A stretch of 64,000 nucleotides of DNA from Bacteroides ihuae (GTDB lineage Bacteria > Bacteroidota > Bacteroidia > Bacteroidales > Bacteroidaceae): positions 372,001-436,000 of the forward strand of contig NZ_FNVX01000005.1 in assembly GCF_900104585.1 (NCBI RefSeq), read 5' to 3'. Of the stretch, positions 27,515-35,697 are shown one piece after another. Below the pieces are notes generated by a model, which had not been told where the DNA came from, ran no database searches, and was given only the letters and a program-made list of their open reading frames with translations. The position numbers were made by a program, and so were the translations under genes. Each line of letters starts with the position of its first letter. Positions within the stretch are counted from its first letter, which is position 1.

Positions 27515-27889
27515 TTAAACGTTGCTTTTTGTAGAAGGAATCCATCTTTTACGATGCTTTACTTGTTGTGTATCTATACCTTGCACCATTAAAACTAAAT
27601 CGCTCCATAGGGTCTCATGTGAGACGGTTTTACCTTCCTGAAAATCTATTTCAGGGAGACAGAATTGTCCTTGTGATAACCTCATATGATAAATGACCAA
27701 TCCACCGTATTCCATGTGGAGTATTTTCATGGCAGTACAGGGTTTGTTTATAAAAATAAAAGCATCGCCATCCTGCACATCTTTACCCATTTGGTTAGTC
27801 ACGATGCCACTTAATGTATAGAAACTCTTGCGCATATCTGTAGGATATGGATATAGGTAAAACTTATCTGAAGAAGTAAGGCTAAACAT
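27515..27889 (-). CDS. tnpB: IS66 accessory protein TnpB
   Basis: 124 residues with the IS66 Orf2 signature: YLYPYPTDMRKSFYTLSGIV, DAFIFINKPCTAMKILHMEYGGLVIY, and the KGRF/LPEIDF-like SQGQFCLPEI. Required for IS66 transposition, biochemical role unclear. It starts 4 bases after the TnpA stop. The 79 bases between TnpB and TnpC hold no gene. Confidence 0.95.
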   Translation of the reverse strand: MFSLTSSDKFYLYPYPTDMRKSFYTLSGIVTNQMGKDVQDGDAFIFINKPCTAMKILHMEYGGLVIYHMRLSQGQFCLPEIDFQEGKTVSHETLWSDLVLMVQGIDTQQVKHRKRWIPSTKSNV

Positions 27890-27893
27890 GAGG

Positions 27894-28262
27894 CTAGGAG
27901 TTTAAGTTGATAAGTTGTCGAAGGATCTCTAAATCACCATCAGACTCTAGCTGTAATACAACTCCGTTTGGGTAAACAATCTTTATTTCCGAAGATTTTG
28001 CTCTAATAACTTTTTCTTGCTTTGGTTGGATAGCGGTAGCAAGACAGCTTACAGCTTCAGAACTTATTGGAATAAAGCTTTGGGGCTGTTCGATATTAGC
28101 AACAGCATTACATTTAAGCTTCTTGGTCCAATAATAAAATCGATTTTCACTTATACCTTGTTCCTGGCAGAAATCACGCACACTGATGTTAGCTTTTAGA
28201 TATTCGCTATAGAGAATTCTAAAATAGTCTAATGTCCAATATACCATAATCTTTTTAGCCAT
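27894..28262 (-). CDS. tnpA: IS66 accessory protein TnpA
   Basis: 122 residues with an HTH-like N-terminal part (SVRDFCQEQGISENRFYYWTKKL) typical of IS66 Orf1 and IS3 OrfA-like proteins. First gene of the element, 31 bases inside the terminal repeat. Confidence 0.9.
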   Translation of the reverse strand: MAKKIMVYWTLDYFRILYSEYLKANISVRDFCQEQGISENRFYYWTKKLKCNAVANIEQPQSFIPISSEAVSCLATAIQPKQEKVIRAKSSEIKIVYPNGVVLQLESDGDLEILRQLINLNS

Positions 28263-28315
28263 AAAGGTACGGTACAGTTGACTGTATTAATAAACGGAGT
28301 TTACCGAAGGCTTAC

Positions 28316-28933
28316 GTAAGAATTCAGGTGCGTTGTGAAACGTAAATTACTTTGTGCAATGAACCTATTTAGCATTTAGAGGCTCGGGGTTTACTTTAGC
28401 GTGTAAGTATTGGTGAGCCGTATCAAAAGCATATAATTCTATTGCTTACTTTTCCGCTTTTTATTATATGTCTCTAAAAAAACTAGAAAAACATTCAGAG
28501 AAGATTTATGGATGTTCGTAGTTTTTTGGTTACTCTCGTATTTCAAAATCTTATGGGCATTCTTCAAGAATCTGCCCTATTTTTTAATGATATTTTCAGA
28601 AACTCCTAGAATATTCGGAGAGTATAAATCCAGTGTCCACTTAAAGTTAGCTATTCCACTATTCTAATTGGATGTTCTCAAATATTCATTAATTTTGAGA
28701 ATGACTATTTGTAATAACAAGAAAGAAATATTTAATTCTGGAATAGCTAACTTTAGCCGGATATTGAGTTAAGCATGAAAAAATAAACTTTATCAAATGA
28801 AAAAAAAGGAAGAAAATAGTATGACTCTCTCTTTAAAGAGAATGCAACTAAATTGAGTTATGTAATAAAATTCGTTGTGTGAATAGAACTGTGCCGCGTC
28901 TTCTTTTCAATAATTCAGTGGTTGGGGATTGGT
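28316..28933. other. Gap with decayed IS pieces and a MITE-like inverted repeat
   Basis: No gene recognised. Holds the second copy of the two diverged segments also found at 20992-21181, here split by an extra segment that includes the 114-base inverted-repeat unit at 28642-28755. Confidence 0.5.
28642..28755. repeat. MITE-like unit with 16-base inverted ends
   Basis: TAAAGTTAGCTATTCC at 28642-28657 is matched exactly by its complement at 28740-28755. Partial further pairing lies outside (ATCC...GGAT). An inner 7-base hairpin (TTCTCAA/TTGAGAA) lies at 28675-28701. It has no coding capacity. Probably a miniature or internally deleted insertion sequence. Confidence 0.55.
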
Positions 28934-29224
28934 CTACATCAAAGAAACCCGGCATCGTGATTCACGAGGTAGAGGTACAAATGCTTGCGTCTTATTGCAA
29001 TTATAAAATAATATTAAATTGAGGAAAATGTTCCTCAATTTTGAATTTTGTCCCATATCACTGGACAACTCAGTAGGAATATCAGATTTCTCTTCAAGAA
29101 ACAAGACGGAGCAGCTTTCTTGGGATATGCACTCTACTAAGTCAAAATAATCAAGCATGCCCGAAGGTAAAGACAAAGAAAGGGCAGCAGTCAGATTAAT
29201 GGGATTTTGCTTCTTGGATTTCAT
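28934..29224 (-). pseudogene. ISAon1-type transposase N-region remnant
   Basis: The first 55 residues (INLTAALSLSLPSGMLDYFDLVE ... LFLEEKSDIP compositionally) resemble the N-terminal region protein of ISAon1-family elements. Similarity ends near residue 60, where an 11-base hairpin (29016-29041) interrupts the frame. The rest of the protein and the catalytic gene are absent, so this is a truncated remnant. Confidence 0.5.
29016..29041. terminator. Hairpin, possible terminator
   Basis: Perfect stem AAATTGAGGAA / TTCCTCAATTT with an AATG loop. T- or A-rich flanks on both sides make it a possible bidirectional terminator. Confidence 0.5.
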
Positions 29225-29362
29225 GAAACAAAATATACATTTTAGCCAAATCTCAAACTTTTGATACTGATCCTACGTTAGCCTACAATTATCCTGGGCA
29301 TGTATATAGCTAATAATATCGCTATAAGGATAGCTCGTTTTTTTTCTCAGATAATAATGTGA

Positions 29363-31816
29363 TTATGTATTTTTTTTTGCGCTTGTAAGAACTTTCTTCT
29401 TTTGTTCATCAAATGATTCTCTCAATCTTTTCGAGAATTTAATTTCGGTGTTATCGAAATTAAAATGTTCAAATTCTTCTTGCTCTTGTTGTTCAATATA
29501 TTTAATGAATTTTTCTGCTCTATCAAGTCTTAATAGAATTCTATCCATAGTTTTATTATTTTGCTTTAACCTTGATTCATCGTTTGCCGATTTTGATAGA
29601 TAATTATTCATTTCTTCACTAAATAAACCGCTGTCTATACAAATTAAATCAATATATGCAAAATTAAAAGCTAAATTATCATATATATAAAGCCCATAAG
29701 CCGTGATTTTAATTTGATCAATAATATCAGAATATGTTTCAAGACGATTACTTGATTCAATCAACCCTTTTTTCATAAAAACATCTAAATGTTTTTCGCA
29801 ATCCTCTTTTAAAAAGTATTTTTCTTCAAACTCTTGGACGAAAAATTTCGCATCGACGAATCCTGTTGGATTACTACTAAATTTCTGAGCTAATAAACTG
29901 AGAATCCGAATTCCTGTAAAATGAGAACTGTTTACATCGTTTCTCAATCTATATAAATTCGGTACTCTACTTAGATTTTCATCATAAAAAAATCTATCAG
30001 GAATCATCATTGGTTTGATAACTTGATGGATTTGAAATACCCAAAAAGGATTCTGTGAAATTTCTACAACATTTGTATAACCAGAAGAGATAAATCCTCT
30101 AAAGAAGTCTAATGCTTGTCTAACGTCTCCATGGGTTGCGTATCTTAAGAATCTCGATAAGTGCGATTCATTATTATTTAGCTGGAAAGTGCATATTTCT
30201 AGAAATTGAATTAATGTATTTAGGTCAGTTGCAGATTTGATGCCATATTCAAGATCAACATCTTCCGTCTCTTTTAATTTTTCAATTATATAAGTTAGAC
30301 GTTTACTGATAACTTCAGGAATAACTGGAGCCGATAGATGGAAGCCAGGAGTATGATATGCGTCTAATGCACCTTTTGTTTTAGCACTGAAGAATCTTTC
30401 TTCCCGCATTGATATTATTACAAGGCAGCTTAGTTTTTTTGCAATTTCGATAGCTGTAAGGTAACTAATGTCTTGCAAAGCGGGATCAACTTGATCCATA
30501 TTATCAATAAAAATAATAAGTCCTTTATTTTTTGATTTTAATTTTAAACTTATCTTCTCGCAGAATAGCTTCGTATCATTAAGTTTGTTAATAATAAACT
30601 CTCGTATCAGTCTTTGATATTCATCACTTGATTCGTTTAATCCAATCAATATTTGTCTTTTAAGTATTTCATACTCATCATTAAACAAATTAATTATATC
30701 TTCTCTCGTTGAATTATATGTATTTTCTTTATCAATTCCAATTTTTACTCTTTCCCAGATTTCCTCAGTTAATGTCTCTTTGGTCTGTGCAGAGTCTATT
30801 AAATCGATTAAAGCAATTTCTGCATACATATCTATTTCAATAGGATGTATGTAAAATAAAAATCTTTTTAAGAAAGTGGATTTCCCAGAGCCTCTACCTC
30901 CAAATAATATCATTACATTATCTAGATTTTCTTGTTTGATAGTTTTTATAATATTTTGGCCAAATGCACCTCCTGATCTATCATCTGTAAAATCTCTAAA
31001 CCCCTGATTCCTAAAAAATGGTGTTAATGAATCGTGAAGGAATCCATGCACATTTTTTTGTAATTGATCATGATTCCCTTTGTTGCTAACGTAACAATTT
31101 GTCATGAATCCGGAATCTGTAACAGGTATGGGACCAAGGTATTTTCTTGATATAGACGTCAATGAGCCTGCAAATTTATTGCTGTTAACAGGAGAATCAT
31201 ATGAATTAATTTGTTGTTTAGGGAAATATATTTCCGAGTAAAATTTCTTAGAAACTCCAATATTTGTTTGTAGAGAATTTTGTTCATTTACACTTGTATA
31301 GCTAAGTAAATTTATAGCGGTTGTAAAATCTTCCTCGAAAAAATCAAGATTTTTAATGACGAAAGCTGGTAGTTTTTTCCAACCTTTTTGATTTGTAGCT
31401 GTTATTTTAAATATTATCCAAACTACGCCATTAGTTATTGCAGCATACTGGCATAATAAATCTTCAGCATATTCTTTAACTTGATTTATAGCACTTTTTA
31501 TATTCTCATTAGATAATAGTTTATCAATTGCTATTTTTTGATAATTCTTCTTAATGTTTATGTTATTCGGTAATTCAAAGTAAGTACCTGCTTTTTTACT
31601 TTCAATGATTAATATGGGTTTACTATTCTTATTTTTCAATATATAGTCCGCTCTATTTCCTTCTATTACGAATTCGACTGAAGTTGCTATTTTAGGCCAT
31701 TTTAAATATTTTTCTATAATCTCGTCTATTACTTTAAATCTAGTTTCAGCTTCATTAAAGCTATCAATATCTTGATAGTCAGTTTTTATTTTTTTGATTA
31801 ATTCAATTTCATCCAT
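29363..31816 (-). CDS. Restriction-endonuclease-like / P-loop NTPase fusion, probable defence protein
   Basis: 817 residues from the ATG at 31816. A GTG at 31852 would add 12. Residues about 20-150 look like the N-terminal nuclease domain of type I restriction subunits, with a PD-(D/E)xK pattern (RADYILK Asp57, then IIESKK Glu72 and Lys74). Residues about 290-560 are a P-loop NTPase: Walker A GGRGSGKS 306-313, Walker B LIIFIDNMD 433-441, and VIISMREERFF as a sensor-like strand. The C-terminal third is helical with winged-helix-like segments. It stands alone between IS remnants, consistent with a single-gene nuclease-NTPase defence system. Confidence 0.65.
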   Translation of the reverse strand: MDEIELIKKIKTDYQDIDSFNEAETRFKVIDEIIEKYLKWPKIATSVEFVIEGNRADYILKNKNSKPILIIESKKAGTYFELPNNINIKKNYQKIAIDKLLSNENIKSAINQVKEYAEDLLCQYAAITNGVVWIIFKITATNQKGWKKLPAFVIKNLDFFEEDFTTAINLLSYTSVNEQNSLQTNIGVSKKFYSEIYFPKQQINSYDSPVNSNKFAGSLTSISRKYLGPIPVTDSGFMTNCYVSNKGNHDQLQKNVHGFLHDSLTPFFRNQGFRDFTDDRSGGAFGQNIIKTIKQENLDNVMILFGGRGSGKSTFLKRFLFYIHPIEIDMYAEIALIDLIDSAQTKETLTEEIWERVKIGIDKENTYNSTREDIINLFNDEYEILKRQILIGLNESSDEYQRLIREFIINKLNDTKLFCEKISLKLKSKNKGLIIFIDNMDQVDPALQDISYLTAIEIAKKLSCLVIISMREERFFSAKTKGALDAYHTPGFHLSAPVIPEVISKRLTYIIEKLKETEDVDLEYGIKSATDLNTLIQFLEICTFQLNNNESHLSRFLRYATHGDVRQALDFFRGFISSGYTNVVEISQNPFWVFQIHQVIKPMMIPDRFFYDENLSRVPNLYRLRNDVNSSHFTGIRILSLLAQKFSSNPTGFVDAKFFVQEFEEKYFLKEDCEKHLDVFMKKGLIESSNRLETYSDIIDQIKITAYGLYIYDNLAFNFAYIDLICIDSGLFSEEMNNYLSKSANDESRLKQNNKTMDRILLRLDRAEKFIKYIEQQEQEEFEHFNFDNTEIKFSKRLRESFDEQKKKVLTSAKKNT

Positions 31817-31852
31817 GGTATTTGAAATTATTTCTAACGTCACGTTATGCAC

Positions 31853-32160
31853 ATCTAATAGCTCATATACCTAACTTCATGTTACAAGCGTTGTCTTTGT
31901 ATTAATAAATGGTGCATGCGCAATCATAGCCTGACAGAGGTATTCATATAGACATTTGTGACACTTTGTGCACTTTTCATAAAAATACGCTCAAATATAG
32001 TAATGTTTTCTTTAAACAACAATAAAAGCCATTTATTTTCAGGCTATTTTTTTCTTGTAATTCAACAACCAATCTCTCTCCATTCATCGCTACATTTGCT
32101 CAAAATACATCAAAATAGCAACACTCATTTTGCCCATCCCAAATAATTTCCCCATATTTG
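31853..32160. other. Intergenic region
   Basis: About 300 bases, AT-rich, no credible gene, RNA or repeat seen. It probably contains the promoter of the nuclease-NTPase gene. Confidence 0.3.
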
Positions 32161-32164
32161 CATT

Positions 32165-32324
32165 GCTTATCTTTCCGAAAGGCGGTTAACTGCCAATATT
32201 GTTACGGGCGTACATGCGTCCGTAGCTTTTCGTATATACGGTTTCGACCCCCGTGTAGAACGTTAATGCGTCTACAGCCTTTCGGTGATAAGCAACGGGA
32301 AAGCGGAACCGTTTTCTATTCCGC
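32165..32324 (+). ncRNA. Probable structured leader RNA
   Basis: A closing helix pairs 32165-32171 with 32287-32293 and 32175-32183 with 32277-32285 (16 pairs, one small internal loop). Inside are a hairpin 32203-32210/32217-32224 (8 pairs, one G-T) and a hairpin 32255-32262/32269-32275 with one bulge. A further stem GCGGAA/TTCCGC lies at 32303-32308/32319-32324. The last stem ends 20 bases before the ATG at 32345. It could be a cis-regulatory leader or an independent RNA. I could not assign a known class. Confidence 0.55.
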
Positions 32325-32344
32325 TCAACTAATGATGACTTACC

Positions 32345-32560
32345 ATGCGGAAAACTAAAAAAGAAGATGTGAAGCAGCTCACTAAAGATTTTGTGGGTTA
32401 TGGGCACTACAAACTCAATGTAGCTATTGAGGATGGCCGTGTGCTGTCCGCTGTTACCGGTGACACAGAACTTATGTCCAGACTTGATTCTGAACTTGAA
32501 TCGGAGCAGGAACAGGCTAGGAGAGAGGCTATTGAATTTGTGCTATTGGAGAATGCATAA
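32345..32560 (+). CDS. Small mobile-element protein
   Basis: 71 residues: a short basic N-terminus, the segment KDFVGYGHYKLNVAIEDGRVLSAVTGDT, then an acidic helix. Similar unnamed small proteins with a GYGHY motif are common in Bacteroides mobile elements. It starts 20 bases after the last stem of the structured RNA, suggesting RNA-controlled expression. Function unknown. Confidence 0.6.
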   Translation: MRKTKKEDVKQLTKDFVGYGHYKLNVAIEDGRVLSAVTGDTELMSRLDSELESEQEQARREAIEFVLLENA

Positions 32561-32562
32561 AA

Positions 32563-32588
32563 AGCCCCGTACGGCTAAATACGGGGCT
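32563..32588 (-). terminator. Terminator for the DUF5053 operon
   Basis: Nine-base stem AGCCCCGTA / TACGGGGCT. The T run (CTTTTTATG) lies on the minus-strand side, so it ends transcription from 33247 and 33010, and the hairpin may also serve the plus-strand small ORF. Confidence 0.65.
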
Positions 32589-32608
32589 AGGTGTCAAAAG
32601 ATGCGGTT

Positions 32609-33010
32609 TTAGCCTAAAGACAGTGAGCCTAATTTCTTGCTAATGTCTTTGATTGCATAATTTAATTTTTCTATTTCTTCTTCAGTGAAGCTACACTTTT
32701 TACCGTGTACCATGTTCCCATTGATACGTTGATACAGCCAAGCTCTTGTTTTGCCGAAATAAGTACGTGCTAAATAAGACAATGAAATAATCTCTGAAAT
32801 TTCTGCGAGTTGAGCTTTGATGTCTATCTCTTTTTCTATCTCTTTTATCTCTTTATTTATTTCACTGAATCCTTCACGTATGAATTGATGTATTTCTTTC
32901 TTATCTTCTTGGCTTGTGTAGGTCTTTTCAATGCTCGATAATGCTTCATAAAATTCCGGTGTTCCGGACAACATCACAAGCTTCTCTAATTTTGTTCTTA
33001 AAGTTTCCAT
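32609..33010 (-). CDS. DUF5053 family protein
   Basis: 133 residues. The C-terminal half (ISLSYLARTYFGKTRAWLYQ, then RINGN and SFTEEEIEKLNYAIKDI) matches the DUF5053 pattern with an HTH-like SYLARTYFGKTRAWLYQRI core. The N-terminal half is a coiled coil. DUF5053 proteins are frequent near Bacteroides integrases. A DNA-binding regulator of the element is likely but unproven. Confidence 0.75.
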   Translation of the reverse strand: METLRTKLEKLVMLSGTPEFYEALSSIEKTYTSQEDKKEIHQFIREGFSEINKEIKEIEKEIDIKAQLAEISEIISLSYLARTYFGKTRAWLYQRINGNMVHGKKCSFTEEEIEKLNYAIKDISKKLGSLSLG

Positions 33011-33049
33011 AATATCTGTTTTGTGAAGTTCCCGTGGGACTTCTGTTGT

Positions 33050-33247
33050 TTACTTCATTAGTTTTTTGATTAATTCATCTCGTTTCTGTTTTAACTTTGA
33101 GTAATCATCTAGCATTATGTTCTTTTGAATCTCTTTTTCATTTTCGGGAAACGAAAACCGTTCTGCTAACGAAAGATAGGCTTTGATTTTTTGATCTAAC
33201 TTTTTTATCCTTTCATTAATTTCATTAAGCTCATCTAATTCATTCAT
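33050..33247 (-). CDS. Small coiled-coil protein
   Basis: 65 residues, nearly all Glu/Lys/Leu/Ile heptads, so a coiled coil. It has its own full promoter and precedes the DUF5053 gene by 39 bases on the same strand, so the two probably form an operon. No function known. Confidence 0.55.
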   Translation of the reverse strand: MNELDELNEINERIKKLDQKIKAYLSLAERFSFPENEKEIQKNIMLDDYSKLKQKRDELIKKLMK

Positions 33248-33285
33248 TTTTTAATGGGTTAGAACTCTATTCCCTGCAGACAATG

Positions 33286-33316
33286 CAAATATAGATAATC
33301 ATTTGGTTATCAGCAA
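33286..33316 (-). promoter_or_regulatory. Full Bacteroides promoter of the small coiled-coil/DUF5053 operon
   Basis: The minus strand has TTG (33316-33314) and TATATTTG (33293-33286) with a 20-base spacer, matching the TTG/TAnnTTTG architecture. It lies 39 bases before the ATG at 33247. Confidence 0.65.
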
Positions 33317-33348
33317 GCGAATTGAGAGTAGATTATAATTTTATCCTT

Positions 33349-34530
33349 CTATTTTAGATTATCTAGTATCTTCCGTATTGCTTCATCTGCATGCTTCCTC
33401 ATAATCTTCACGTAGTTGAATATGGGGCGGTTCTTCTTCATGGATTGCCCGATGCAGTACTCCAAGACTTCAAGGGGGATGCCCAACTCAAAGCCATGCT
33501 GAACAAATGATTTTCTGGCTGAGTAGTACACAACCCTCTTGTTTATCCCGAGTTCTTCTGTCAACCGTCTGATGCGTCCGGCAATGAAGCACGAGAAGTT
33601 ATGATAACTGAACTTATATCCGAAATCAAGTTTACCATTCTTTTTTTTATACTTTATAATGATGGGCTTTGCTTCATCAGGAATTGTGAGGCTTATTCTT
33701 CTTTCGTTACGTTTAGTGTTTTTGGATTTCTCTCGGATATAATTTATCTGTTCCATATCCCTAAAATCTATCTCAAGCAAATCAATTAGGTTGATCCCTC
33801 CAAGATAGTAGGAGAGCATGAACATATCTCTTGCTATGCACATGCTTCTATCATTAAATTCAGCGTCACGTATTAATTTCAGTTCATCAACAGTGATGTC
33901 TAGCTCACGGACCACCTTTGCGGGGGCAACGTAATACTCAAACGGATTGATATCGTATTTGATGATGCGATCCTTTTGTGCACGGTTGATAATTGTGCGT
34001 AGATGTCCCATCATCATGCCGACTGTTGTTTGTGACAGATTACCAGTGTTATTCAAATGTCTTTCGTAATTTCTAATTAGCTGTGGAGTGATTGAGCTGA
34101 ATAGTATGTCTCCGTGATTGAACTCTTTAAAGAAATCAATTGAACGCTGGATAAAGCCTGCATATCCTATTCGCTTATCTTCAATCAAATCATTCATGAA
34201 GGATTTGGCATAGGATAGAAAAGCTCCATCGTTATCAATATTGATAATAGATGATAAGTATTCACGTAATTGAGCGCATGTATATCTGTTAGGTTCGATC
34301 TTATCAAGTTTATCCTGATAATCATTGAGTAGGATGCGGAGTTTCTTATTTATCATTCCGGCATCGGACCGGTTTATAACTTGACCATCTTTAAATTGAG
34401 ATGTGTCTTCAAGAGCAAAACGGGTTACTAAATAACGAGTCTCTTTTCGATGGCCAATTGCTATTCTTATTTTGTGAATTCCTTTTTTGGAAATTTTTGC
34501 GGGAACGACCGCTAATTTTAAAGTTGTCAT
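33349..34530 (-). CDS. Tyrosine recombinase (integrase) with divergent active site
   Basis: 393 residues from the ATG at 34530. Upstream in-frame codons lack family similarity. Residues about 1-95 are the arm-binding part, 100-195 the SAM-like core-binding part, and 210-385 the catalytic domain. Visible catalytic residues are Lys270 or nearby (IREKSKNTK), Arg339 (YYSARKSF) and Tyr373 (IFNYVKIM). The first Arg is replaced by Asn247 (GGINLIDL) and the late His by Gln362 (CIGQSMKK). It lies beside tRNA-Thr, as expected for the element's integrase. Confidence 0.85.
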   Translation of the reverse strand: MTTLKLAVVPAKISKKGIHKIRIAIGHRKETRYLVTRFALEDTSQFKDGQVINRSDAGMINKKLRILLNDYQDKLDKIEPNRYTCAQLREYLSSIINIDNDGAFLSYAKSFMNDLIEDKRIGYAGFIQRSIDFFKEFNHGDILFSSITPQLIRNYERHLNNTGNLSQTTVGMMMGHLRTIINRAQKDRIIKYDINPFEYYVAPAKVVRELDITVDELKLIRDAEFNDRSMCIARDMFMLSYYLGGINLIDLLEIDFRDMEQINYIREKSKNTKRNERRISLTIPDEAKPIIIKYKKKNGKLDFGYKFSYHNFSCFIAGRIRRLTEELGINKRVVYYSARKSFVQHGFELGIPLEVLEYCIGQSMKKNRPIFNYVKIMRKHADEAIRKILDNLK

Positions 34531-34685
34531 GAGTGTAAGATTAATTTGGGATTCGTTTTGGATTCGTGGATAAGTCCAAATATGGCCGAAAAACCCTTTT
34601 TTTTTAATCTTCGACAAAATGTGAAAGGAGGAGTGAAAAGCCCTGAAACGCTGTGTTTGCGGCTATTAGGCTCTTTTGGAAAGTG

Positions 34686-34758
<73 letters not shown>

Positions 34759-34775
34759 GTATCTTTATCGGGGTG

Positions 34776-34783
34776 CAAAGTTA
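34776..34783 (-). promoter_or_regulatory. -7 box of tRNA-Thr
   Basis: The minus strand reads TAACTTTG, 18 bases upstream of the tRNA 5' end. Confidence 0.5.
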
Positions 34784-35099
34784 GAACTTTATTTGAGAAA
34801 TGGAAACTAATCTTTTTATTTTTTAGAGAACTTCTGACTCTTTATAAAAAGAGGTGATCTAGGCATATAGTAAAGAACGTGTCTAAATAGCTGATAATCA
34901 TTTGATATGGAGCTCCTATTTGTCAAGAGACGAATTATGCATAATTAACGGAGTGGGGGTACTTCCAACACAAAAAGGAGTTATTGGGATAACATATAGA
35001 GGAAATTTAGTTTTCTCTAGGTGTTATTTCAATAACAAATAGGCGTATTGGTAAAAAGAAACTGTCTCTTTGCCCATCCTCTGCCTTCTTTTTGACCAA

Positions 35100-35134
35100 C
35101 TGCACGGTTCAGAATGGTCATCTGCACGGTGCAG
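35100..35134. repeat. Paired palindromic boxes with 22-base spacing
   Basis: CTGCACGGTTCAG at 35100-35112 and the perfect palindrome CTGCACGGTGCAG at 35122-35134, start to start 22 bases. Possible operator sites. Confidence 0.45.
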
Positions 35135-35142
35135 AAACAAAA

Positions 35143-35172
35143 AAACGGGAGAAGTTGCTGCTTCTCCCGTTT
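35143..35172. terminator. Bidirectional terminator hairpin
   Basis: Perfect 12-base stem AAACGGGAGAAG / CTTCTCCCGTTT with a 6-base loop, A-rich on one side and T at the other. Confidence 0.65.
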
Positions 35173-35384
35173 GCCGTAGTTTAATTTGAAACTACTTTAT
35201 GATAACTCTGACAAAGATACTACATGAAACAAGCAAAGTCAAGTTTTTCAGGTAGAAAAAAGCGATTTGAAGGTTGTCCTGTTTGTTAAAGTTAGATGCG
35301 GTCAGAAATTTTCGCAAGTCTTTCCTATCTGCTCCATTTTTCTTCATTCCTTACAAATGGTCTTTTCGAAATAGATCATATAAC

Positions 35385-35450
35385 TTCACCGTGGTGAACT
35401 AGTTAGTTAACCGCGGTGAATTAACTAGTTAACCACGGTGAACTAACTAG
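35385..35450. repeat. Three tandem 22-base repeats with palindromic cores
   Basis: Units at 35385-35406, 35407-35428 and 35429-35450 follow TT(C/A)ACC(G/A)(T/C)GGTGAA(C/T)TA(G/A)(C/T)TAG. The core of each is palindromic or nearly so (ACCGCGGT in the middle unit). The exact two-turn spacing suggests cooperative protein binding. Confidence 0.7.
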
Positions 35451-35697
35451 TTTTATTTATCCCGCTCACAAGGTCTGTAGGGGGTGCTCTTGTTTCTTGA
35501 CAATACTATCTCAAAAATAGGTACTCCTGAATAGATAATATCAGTTATCGTGCAAGATATGTATGAGTCGTGATTTTAATTCATAGGTGAATTAAATTAA
35601 GTTAAATAAGTCTTGTTTTGAATGCTTTATGTAATGTATACTTGTCTTTTTGAATTATATAACATACATTTGTGGCATAAACTTAATTATTGATATC

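Larger units (their letters stand above)
25628..28315 (-). mobile_element. Intact IS66-family insertion sequence
   Basis: 2688 bp with perfect 22-base terminal inverted repeats (GTAAGCCTTCGGTAAACTCCGT at 25628-25649, its complement at 28294-28315). The flanking 8-base target duplication GTAAGAAT is at 25620-25627 and 28316-28323. It contains the three usual genes in order, transcribed from right to left. The undamaged ends, exact duplication and open reading frames indicate recent transposition and probable activity. Confidence 0.95.
34784..35697. other. Long intergenic region with palindromic repeats
   Basis: About 900 bases without a gene. It contains a pair of palindromic boxes at 35100-35134, a strong hairpin at 35143-35172, and three tandem 22-base repeats at 35385-35450. 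The rest looks featureless. Confidence 0.6.

Noticed and set aside
33050..33247. Toxin-antitoxin pair with the DUF5053 gene
   Set aside because: Both proteins look like coiled-coil or HTH proteins. No toxin fold or catalytic motif is visible.
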